A stretch of DNA of 64,000 nucleotides, taken from NCBI GenBank assembly GCA_021234155.1, contig JAJEKV010000240.1:250001-314000 (forward strand). Direction: 5' to 3'. Origin of the DNA: Isoetes taiwanensis. Lineage: Eukaryota; Streptophyta; Lycopodiopsida; Isoetales; Isoetaceae. Both the position numbers and the translations under genes were made by a program. Positions 55,308 to 64,000 of this stretch are shown in pieces. The stretch's first letter is position 1. The number at the start of each line of letters is the position of its first letter. Under the pieces are notes generated by a model that saw only the letters and a list, made by a program, of their open reading frames with translations, did no database searches and was not told where the DNA came from.

Positions 55308-56160
55308 ATCCATAAAGATTCCCCTAGATTTCCTTAGATTCTTCTATGTTCATAAGGATTCTTTTTAGATTCTCTTAGATTTCCAAAGATTATCCAAATA
55401 TTCCTCTAGATTCCTCAAGATTCTATGTAGATCCTCCTAGATTCACCAAGATTATATGAAGATTCCTCTAAATTTCCTTATATTTCCCTAGATTTCGAGA
55501 AATTCTATTGATATTCTCATAGATTCCCTAAGATTCTACAAAAATTCCTTAAGATTCTACAAAGATTCCCCTAGATTCTCCAAGATTCTATAGAGATTCC
55601 CTAGATTCTATAAAGAATTCCCTAAATTCTCCAAGATTCTATCAGGATTCAAAAAGATTTTATGAATATTGCCTTGATTCCCCTAGATTCCCAACGATTC
55701 TTTTGATATTCACCTAGATTTTGAAAGATTATCCCAAGACTTCTCTAGATTCCCCTAGATTCCATGTAGTTCTACTGAATTCTCCAAGAGTTGACGAAGA
55801 TTCTCCTAAATTGCTCTAGATTATATGAAGATTCTCCTAAATTCTTGAAGATTCCATCATGATTTCACTAGATTCTCGAAGCTTTTAGAAAGATTCCCTT
55901 AGATTCCCAAAGATTCTCTTAAGATTCCTCTAGATTCTCTAAGATCTTATGAATATTCCCTTAGACTTTACATGATTCCATCAAGATTCATCTAGATTCT
56001 TGAAGATTCTATGAAGATTCCCTTCGATTCCCTTAAATTCTCAAAGACTCTCTCGTGATACCTATATATTCCCCAAGATTCCCATAGATTCTATGAAGAT
56101 TTCCCTAGATTTCCCAAGATTCTATCAAGATTCTTAAAGATTTTATGAACATTCTCTTAC
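55308..56160. repeat. Degenerate AGATTC minisatellite
   Basis: Some 850 bp made almost wholly of AGATTC(C/T)-containing words such as CCTAGATTC, CAAGATTCTA, GAAGATTC at 10-14-bp spacing. No ORF and no other element inside. Confidence 0.9.
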
Positions 56161-56820
56161 TTCCCCAAGGTATGTTTTAGCGAGAAAGTCGGACCACAAG
56201 CTAAATTTGAACTAAAGTGAAAAGAGTTGACCTATAGGTGAAGAAGTCAAAGTCAAAAGTATTAGTCGATGCATGTGTTAAGTCGAGCAAATACATGACA
56301 AAAGTAAAAGCTTGGCTCCATATATGTATGTTGGTAGCAAAATAGAAAAAGTTATCACTACCTGAGATTGTAGTTATCCTTGGCATCAGATTATGATTAA
56401 CTCAATGTATACGTCTAATTGTGAGGGATATCTTTGGTGTGTATGCCAGCATTGTGTTGACAATGATATTTTAATGCAATCATGTGATGCGTGAAATATG
56501 TAGGGGCATGTGCCTATGTATGAATGTAGAACACAATGTACAAAAACGTTTAGCTTATTTCATTAAAAAAACTTGATCCGGTCAAGGTAATTGTTCTTAA
56601 ATATAGAACCTAAATGATAAACATGGAAACATCTCTAGATTTGGAAGGGATTATCAAAGGATCATGTGAATCATAATGCTTGCCACAATAGATGTAGTTG
56701 CCAAAACAATTCCAATGCATCAGAAACTTGGTGCTACTTTAATTGTTCATCTTTTGCATGAACTGTTGCTTGGTCGTCATGGTATATGGTCTTACTTTAT
56801 AATTTTTGCATGTTGCTCAT
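56161..56820. other. Non-coding
   Basis: No gene, repeat or boundary recognised. Confidence 0.5.
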
Positions 56821-56821
56821 T

Positions 56822-57135
56822 AAATCACATGTGCACATAAGTTGTTTGAGCAATGCTGGCATATTCTATGTACTCTTGAATCATATGTGCACATAAGCTT
56901 GTTTGAGCGGTTGGCATATCCTATGTACTCTTGAATCATATGTGCACATAAGCTTGTCTGAGCAAAGGTTGGCATATCCTATGTACTCTTGAATCATATG
57001 TGCACATAAGCTTGTTTGAGCAAAGGTTGGCATATCCTGTGCACTTCAATGTCATGTGCACATGAGCTTGTTTGAGCAATGGTGGCATATACTATGCACT
57101 CAAGTTGTTCGAGGAATGGTGACATACCCTATGCT
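56822..57135. repeat. Tandem repeat, ~56-58-bp unit, about five copies
   Basis: Units centred on CATATGTGCACATAAGCTTG begin near 56826, 56882, 56938, 56996 and 57049; the outer copies are more diverged. Each unit carries a TATGTGCACATA palindrome. Confidence 0.9.
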
Positions 57136-57700
57136 TCATTCTCTTGTGAATATCTTATAACCCTCTATTTGGCTACTAAAAGCAATTAGCATATGCGGAC
57201 ATAGTTCTTTGTCAACATCACATCTAGCCTTCACATAGTTGCAAAACAATTGGAGGCACACTTTTGACACAAAAAAATAGATTCTAATTATTGTGTGGTT
57301 TGCATGCAGCAATCATTTTGCTAAGGCTTCTTTAATGATGTAAATGCTTTTTTCCAAGCCTCAACCTTCTATCAAAAGGAAGAGAATAGAAGGTGCGTTT
57401 TTTATACTTCGCACTTATTTCCCAATAATGCATCGAATGTATACAATGAAATAACCATTGTAGATGAACTTGTATCCAAGCCGGACTGCAGAAAACAGAT
57501 TGGTTATGACCCCTGTACCTCTGTCAATGCATTCAAGCCGAGTGCACTTTAATAGCCGAAAAATACCAAGGCTAAGCCCGGATTTCGCAGAAGAAAAAAA
57601 CCCCAACTATAATGGGTCAAGAACTACGAATCTGGCACCAGAGATGCTCTCGTCTGCAGTAACTGTAGAGCCAGCTGCCAATCTCATAGAAACAGTTTAC

Positions 57701-58708
57701 CATTTCCAGTTGTGAGAAAGAACAACTCGCCAGTTGAATTCCATGCAATTTCATTCACCTAAAAGTTAACATGCACTCATGAAACATTTGATATACTGTG
57801 AAGGATTGTATTAAAAAAAGTACCTCACAAGGGAATTTGCGTTTATTTATGGGTTTAAACTTCCGAACATCAACGACAGTTAATTCGTCATCCTGGACCA
57901 TATTTATGCATAAGTGATAAATCTACCAACTGTTTCATGAGGAAGACAGAAGTAAAAAAAAATAATTAAAGTGGTTAAGCTCAGAGAAAAGCGAACTTAT
58001 CATTAACGAAAACAAAGACCAAGACACTTTACATACTCTGTTACCAACAGCAATGTGGGTGCCATCTGGTTTAAATGTGATGTTTATATTCTCGCCGATA
58101 AGTTCAACTTGTTGAGAACACTTTCCAGCTGCAGTACAGCAAATTAGAGTTATATTTCAAAGTGAAAAGAGCAAACATGTTCCAAAATATGGTCCAGTAA
58201 CTCCACTTAGAACTTCCAAATATTCTAAAGAATTTGACTACCATGTTCAAAACCTCTCCAAAGATAAGCAGCATTCTTTTAGCAATTTTTTATAACATAA
58301 ATTTGTTCAGGAATATGGAAGTGTATTAAATCTTGTAGGCAGGACAGCTTAGATTAATCAGATTTGTATACAATATAAGCTGCTGTACAATTCCAAGGTT
58401 ATTCTGGAGTGACTGACATGCAATGGTGTACAAATCCAACTCCTAAGCCGCATTTGGTCCTCTCTCCTTTGTCCTTTTGTTAGCTGATTAATTGTTATAC
58501 CCCTTAACTCATGGACCGTATTAATCTAAACCTTGAAAATGGCATGAATAATAATGAAGAGAACAATCTATACTACTCACTCTCAAAGACGTACGGTTTT
58601 GTCTCCAGACGCAGGTGCAAGCAGATCAGCATGTTTTGGGTCCTAGCAGAGCTGATCCACACTATCGCTACGTCCCTTCAATTCAAGATCTTTATCTTTT
58701 CCTCTACT
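57701..58708 (-). pseudogene. THO complex subunit 3 (TEX1)-like pseudogene, four exons
   Basis: Exons on the minus strand: 58708-58581 (KDKDLELKGRSDSVDQLC, stop, DPKHADLL, SGDKTVRL), 58128-58037 (GKCSQQVELIGENINITF, KPDGTHIAVGNR), 57892-57824 (DDELTVVDVRKFKP) and 57758-57701 (VNEIAWNSTGELFFLTTGN). This matches consecutive WD40 repeats of plant THO3/TEX1, which in the intact gene serves mRNA export and small-RNA pathways. The introns have proper GT/AG ends, so it is a genomic duplicate, not a cDNA copy. Disabling changes: TAG for the expected TGG in QLCWDP, TGA plus a small deletion at the VRLWDAR site. The N-terminal repeats and the last three repeats are absent. Confidence 0.8.
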
Positions 58709-59815
58709 CTGCATAGCAATAATAAACAGTTGAGAAGAGTACCAGTATCACTATCTACACATAAGAAAAAAATGAAAGTTCCCAGATTACTGTAGACTCG
58801 TCATGCTTATATCTGTTTATAGAAAGACCATTTCTTCCCTCAAGGCCAACCAAAGAAGGAAGAAAGTTCAATAAAGAAAGTTTGTGTGTTACCAGGCAGT
58901 TACAACGTATGAGTTGGATTGTGAAAACCAACAAAGCCTAAGCGCCCGAAATGGGATTTGATTTAAAGCTGGTCAATTATACGGCATGATAGGGCTAGAA
59001 TCAGAGATAAGCAGTCCGGCCGAACCAAGCTTAGAAGCAGATATAGATCCAGTCGAACCAACTAGTCGGCTTCATTCTCTGCTTCCAAACAATAAATATC
59101 ATTTTTGCCAAACCGAGAAGGGAGGATGACCTCTGGTTCAAGGACGGAACACCACAAAAACGTTTTTGAAGGTTCGTTCGGATGTAATAGCTGCATCCTA
59201 GCCTGTTAACGTACAGAGTATGTGGCTGAACATATACAATCTGAAATTAAGAAACAAACAAATAGTCACAGGGGGAATAGCTTGCCGAAATGCAAAACCG
59301 ATTTTCGTTCTTGTTTCACATACGCACGATCCGACCTAAGATTTAACAGATAAATCGTGTATGCCAACAAAAAGCCCTGCCAATACAATCATCATTTGAA
59401 CCAGCCTTGCAGGGCCTGATGACTAGACTTCACATTAGAGTTTGGTCTAAAAAGTAATGGAGAGCCCCCGTCCAGGCAATCAATCCCCTCACAGCCCTCC
59501 TTCATCTTCAATCGGCCATCATCGGTATGGTGGAAATTTAGGGCATATTTAAAGGTAAGTCTCAACTCATAGACATACATCGAAATTGAACCTAAAGACA
59601 CAAAGAGATGATCCTTACCTTGCAGAAATGTTGCATTACAGCGACAGGTTCATCTGGATTTGAATAGAAGGCACCACCACATTTGAAATAACGGCAATAC
59701 AAAGAACCATGTTATAATCTCTTGAAGCTGCTAGAAAAACACTGCATTATCAAGACAACTGTGAGGAAATCTTTAGAACGTCGATTTTCAAGCTCAAAGT
59801 AGAAATTCATGTTAC
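58709..59815. other. No gene recognised
   Basis: The 5' exons of the THO3-like gene were not found here. A 69-codon minus-strand frame (59601-59392) has no recognisable domain. Confidence 0.5.
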
Positions 59816-62160
59816 CTGACTGCAGTATTCTTATTACAATAGGCAGATCCATGACCTCTTTACTGTTTATCGGTTCAATCCAATGAATATAACCACCAAC
59901 GATGCACATGCAGGAGACAATGCCATGTGTTGAACCTGGTTCCCCAGCCAGGCCAACACCCATAAAATCTCATCTCAAGAAAAGATCAATTGAATATGAA
60001 CTGAAGGAGACATCAAAATTTGCACAGAGGTAAATATTTTCTTCAATAAAGCATGATCAAAATACAAAAGAAATCCCCTTGCAAGGGCCTTCAATCTAAT
60101 GAAGAGGAGGCTGCCACCCTCCTCTTACAGCATTGCCACCATGCTCCTAAGAATCCATCGAAGGAAGAGGAGGAGCTTTTGCTCCTCAAAATACTTATAT
60201 TTTTTTACAATAAAATCTAGACCATTCAATTTCACCCCTTCATCTAAACCATTAAAATCACCTCTTCATCCTCACCCTTCAATTCTTCACCTCTTCATCT
60301 CCACCATACAATACCCCATTATAATATTTTAACATTGCCCCAAATTATATTTTTTAACCATTGCCCCAAATAATATCTTCTCAATCGCCACACACACATG
60401 TTGGACCACTTGTGGTTCAACATTATGCCCCAAAAAAGGAATGGGCCGGTCCTCTCGGCCTCCAACTGGCACTAAAGAAAAAGAAAAAAATAATGTGAGT
60501 TTTTAAAGTGTCTCCTAGGCACCGGAGTTTTGGTTTAGGTGTAACTCCAACACCTTCGTGCCATAAAGACCTTGGAAACCACAGCCTCAATCCAATAGAG
60601 AAGATCCATGTCGAATAAGAGTGGTGTGCCCCAAAAAGAAATGGTCGAAGTGTTGGGCAAAACCGTTGGGTGCCCCAAAAATAATAGGCTATGGGCAATG
60701 GTCGTGGAAAATAGAATAATAGCAGGCAACGATAAAGAAATATTTAGGGTTAGGGCAAAAATAGGGCAAAAGATATAGCAAAAGATAAAGCAACGAAGCA
60801 TGAGATTTCGGCCGTTCAACACAGATCGGTTTATAACAAAATAGCAGGCAGAGGTTATTTTGGGAAGGATCTGGATGTAGAGCTCAAGGTGGCGTATTCT
60901 GATGCAGCATAGAATTAGGTGCAAACAATTGAAAGCAGATGCGAAATTCCTTTGACGTTTTATATCTTGCTAGAAGGCGGTGAACATATTCTCAGAGATA
61001 AGAATGCAGGCTCGAAATTAGCATGCAAGCTTTTAGATCAGAGAGTGGGCAGGTAAAGCTTCCAGAGCAGGCTATGGCAGGCTTTTTGAATTTTGAAGAA
61101 GCAAATGATTGTATGATTGTATCAGAGATAGACAGCAATGCTGCAGAATATGTGGCAAGAAAAATCGGCAAGGCTACCTCCGTTTGAGTCTTCTGGAACA
61201 GGGAATAGGAATAAGACGCATCCTTCATAGATTCTGCATTTGGACAAATCCTCTGGCAGGAAGAAACGGTCCAGAACACAGGTAAAGTTCATTGCAGATA
61301 ATTAAACCAGTCCTCCATTTCCATTTCCATTGCTTACTGGATAATCCTTTTTTTTTAGTCCAATCATTCTGAGATTAACAACTGTTGCAACAAGCCGAAG
61401 CTTTGATTAAAAATATCTTCATAAGACACCTATTACAATTGTTAATTCCTGCATCCACGAGCCTTCAAATTAACTGCGACCAGAGCTCTTTTTGGGGAAT
61501 AAAACTCTGCTCATAAGAACAGAGTCCCACCGAGAGTGCCATAATGTTGAACCTGGTTCCCCAGCCAGGCCAACACCCATAAAATCTCATCTCAAGAAAA
61601 GATCAATTGAATATGAACTGAAGGAGACATCAAAATTTGCACAGAGGTAAATATTTTCTTCAATAAAGCATGATCAAAATACAAAAGAAATCCCCTTGCA
61701 AGGGCCTTCAATCTAATGAAGAGGAGGCTGCCACCCTCCTCTTACAGCATTGCCACCATGCTCCTAAGAATCCATCGAAGGAAGAGGAGGAGCTTTTGCT
61801 CCTCAAAATACCTATATTTTTTTTACAATAAAATCTAGACCATTCAATTTCACCCCTTCATCTAAACCATTAAAATCACCTCTTCATCCTCACCCTTCAA
61901 TTCTTCACCTCTTCATCTCCACCATACAATACCCCATTATAATATTTTAACATTGCCCCAAATTATATTTTTTAACCATTGCCCCAAATAATATCTTCTC
62001 AATCGCCACACACACATGTTGGACCACTTGTGGTTCAACACCATGCTTTATTTTGTTGTTGCAACTGAGCTTCAAACAAATGTCGCCCATAAAACAGATG
62101 GCATAAGAAATGGCAACCCAAGCTAGATTTTTCGACTGCCAATGTGGTTGGGAAGGATTC
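59816..62160 (-). pseudogene. Exon of an unknown conserved gene, split by an LTR element
   Basis: Minus-strand 62160-62041 (WVAISYAICFMGDICLKL, CNNKIK) joins in frame with 59927-59816 (HGIVSCMCIVGGYIHWIEP, SKEVMDLPIVIRILQS) once the 2.1-kb LTR element and one CCATG are removed. A donor CAG/GTAACA follows at 59816/59815. The sequence looks like a real, hydrophobic, folded domain, but I do not recognise the family. Further upstream (62330-62200) frames with stops continue it uncertainly. Confidence 0.45.
59928..62040 (-). mobile_element. Non-autonomous LTR element (TRIM/LARD-like)
   Basis: LTRs 59928-60422 and 61545-62040 (495 and 496 bp), starting TGTTGAACC and ending GGTTCAACA, differ at only a few positions, with target duplication CCATG (59923-59927, 62041-62045). 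Next to the right LTR the minus strand reads TATGGCACTCTCGGTGGGAC, a TGG-type primer site, which sets the orientation. The 1.1-kb interior encodes no gag or pol, so it needs proteins from another element. Confidence 0.9.
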
Positions 62161-62954
62161 CGGCATGATCTAGATAGTAGATTCCAACGCAACAAAAAGA
62201 TGTGCCAAAGTCTATATTAGGTACACATCCCGTCAATCTAATACAACACAGAATAACCAAATCGATCACTGTTCCTGCAAAGGAGAATATGAAGAAATTC
62301 ATTCGAGACAAAAGTGGATTCTTCCGGAACAATTTTAATGGCAGAAAATAGCATGTCGGCTTGATAGCTGTATATTATGTTTATGAAACTCTGGAGAAGC
62401 GAAACAAACTAGATAACCTCTGGCGCCATGGCGCTAGTTTAGCACATCTGCCATAGCTCGAAAGGGGAATAGAGATGTGCCGGAATAACAGGGCAAGCTG
62501 ATCGCAAGCTTTAATAATAAATACTCTTGCCACATCATGCTACCCTCCCATCACATTCGATGGCTAAGATATCACCTGCCCCCTTTGATCCAACGGTCGT
62601 CAAATGTGTGACATGCCCCATGCATGCGCATGCATGCCTCCCATAGAAATCAAACGGATAAGAATGTGCCACCTCCATCATCCCCAAAAGAAACGGCCTA
62701 GATCTATTTCAATATTAGACAATCTATATCACCAGACACATCCAAAATAATTTTATATATATTACAATATGGTTTATATGTTATATGGTTTTATCGTAAT
62801 ATTTTGTTGTTTATTATTGTTCATGGCTATATGGTTTTAATGTGTGCTCTTTCATTTAGGGAACATGTGAGATGAGCAGAATGGAGCCAAGGAAGCCCAG
62901 CACAGGACATTGCCCCAGGCTCCAATGGAGGAAGATGGCCTGCTTATTGTTGCA
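62161..62954. other. Non-coding
   Basis: Contains a GCATGC-rich palindromic stretch (62621-62637) and AT-rich TATATGGTT repeats (62755-62845). No gene seen. Confidence 0.5.
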
Positions 62955-64000
62955 CCCGTGCAACAAGACGGTCTTTTGTAGAGGGCATCATAACTACAGT
63001 TGATCCTTTTGATAGTGTGAATGATGAAAGGCTGGGGAGATGATCATCTTGGAGTTGGCATTGGGAAGCTTCTTATCCAAATTGATACAATCATGTCCCA
63101 GAGAAGCTCTAGTGACTTCATTGTGTGCTCTAGGTTGTTGGAGTCCCAAACTCAGTTAAGATGGCCCATTAGATATATTACACAGAAGAATGGTGAGAAC
63201 CTAGAAGGCCCAACTGAACTACATACCCCAAGGCCCATCCTAGGCAATGTGGAAGATTTGGTGGTGGATGAGCATCCTTTGATCACAAGGAAGAGGCGCT
63301 ACATTTTTCATAAAAGACTGCCAAGGGTGCCCAAGAGGGCTAGAAGTGACAAATATTTAGAAAGGATGGAAAGTATGGTCCCAACGAAAGAAAACCTAGA
63401 GGCAATTAGGGGACAAGAGTGTTGCAATCTAGATTGCACAGTCCATACAGTGTGGATGACCTCGTGGAGATAAGGTCCCAATACATTGAACAACTTCAGA
63501 AAGATAGGATTAATTTCATCTACTCCTTGTATAGAAATTCCAGCTATGATGAAAACACAGGAAGGTTACTTTATCAATTGAGGGGCCTGAAGGTATGTAT
63601 GAGAGGATTCTTGGTGTAAGCAAGTCTTCATTTTACAGATACTGGGAGCAGGTTAGAAAAAGGCACAGGTTGATCCAACATGGCAATGCACTGATGTCTC
63701 AATCTATGCCCCACAAGTCGAAGGTGAATGAGCATGGTGTGCAAGTGGTCCAAAGGGTGTTGCCACAACAATAATCCAGAAAGCATACCTTAAAGACGTC
63801 ACCTCCATCCTAGAAACTACTAGAGGTCGGCCTCTTTCTCAATCACATTTCAGCAAGTTATGGAGAACTCACTTCTCAGACATGTGTTCCTTGCAACACA
63901 TGCCATTCTCAAAGTGCAAACGTTCGCATTCAACTGAAGGATACACTTGCATCAACTGCAATAGAGAAAGAAAGAATGGCAATTAGGGAGCAATTTGCAA
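62955..64000 (+). pseudogene. Transposase-like gene, degenerate, cut by the window end
   Basis: Successive frames: LGVGIGKLLIQIDTI, PLITRKRRYIFHKRLPRVPKR, GQECCNLDC, then shifted YSVDDLVEIRSQYIEQLQKD, RLLYQLRGLKVCMRGFL, SSFYRYWEQVRKRHR, HGNALMSQSMPHKS, LETTRGRPLSQSHFSKLWRTHF, MPFSKCKR. The order CC..C motif, R..Y helix, C..(F) helix, SxSxFxxLW, FxKC is one I associate with a transposase-like family common in plants and invertebrates, upstream of its catalytic core. Four or more shifts or stops. Class not certain. Confidence 0.45.

Noticed and set aside
60992-61279. 95-codon ORF inside the short LTR element
   Set aside because: No gag or pol motif and no initiation context; the interior is best read as non-coding.
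1-64000. Telomere repeats, rRNA or tRNA genes, organelle insertions
   Set aside because: No TTTAGGG arrays, no recognisable rRNA or tRNA sequence and no plastid or mitochondrial genes seen on either strand.

Overview
The window looks like nuclear DNA of a land plant with a large, transposon-rich genome. Every recognisable host fragment is of a conserved eukaryotic gene with plant-like sequence (a THO3/TEX1-like WD40 gene, a HOP/STI1 TPR segment, a DExH RNA-helicase segment) and has spliceosomal introns. The mobile elements are typical plant copia, gypsy and L1-type elements plus an unusual Penelope-like element. A seed-free vascular plant such as a fern is my best guess, but the clade is not settled by what I can see. 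I find no intact, confidently functional host gene; most of the sequence is layers of insertions in decaying host loci.

Layout. (1) 1-10372: a 6463-bp unit of an endonuclease-less, Penelope-like (PLE) retroelement with direct repeats (pseudo-LTRs), an unknown 498-aa ORF, an RT ORF and a small Gly/Arg-rich ORF, followed by a second partial unit. The second repeat is split by a ~3-kb insertion (6759-9787) that carries a MITE, fragments of two host genes (DExH helicase with intron; HOP TPR) and a tandem array. (2) 11487-25139, minus strand: a host-type gene of at least five exons that I read as ParB-like domain, then a beta-class DNA-methylase-like domain, then an FCP1/NIF phosphatase-like domain. 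It is split in an exon by a 9.4-kb copia element (5-bp target duplication ATCGA), and a minus-strand L1-type LINE lies inside the copia element. Several in-frame stops show it is decaying.

(3) 25400-26641 and 45376-45900: the 5' flank of that gene, with an array of ~235-267-bp repeats and further copies of the palindrome TCTCGACTCGCGAGTCGAGA. That palindrome recurs about 15 times in the introns and flanks of this locus but not in the inserted elements. (4) 26642-45375: a gypsy element (minus strand, target duplication CGTTA) with gag, protease, RT, RNase H, integrase and a ~1000-codon extra ORF encoding a coiled coil. The extra ORF is interrupted by a second LTR element (28398-36132). A plus-strand TATA-driven small ORF lies antisense between integrase and the extra ORF.

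(5) 45900-64000: mostly non-coding, with AT-rich repeats, a degenerate AGATTC minisatellite, a 57-bp tandem repeat, an F-box/kelch-like relic, a minus-strand retroposon with a 13-bp target duplication, an unprocessed THO3/TEX1-like pseudogene, a young non-autonomous LTR element that splits a conserved exon (59928-62040, target duplication CCATG), and a degenerate transposase-like gene cut by the window end.

How it fits together: removing copia (12892-22282) and gypsy (26642-45375) restores a continuous reading frame and a continuous palindrome-rich host locus of about 7.5 kb. The order of events at that locus was host gene first, then copia (with LINE) and gypsy, then the nested LTR element inside gypsy.
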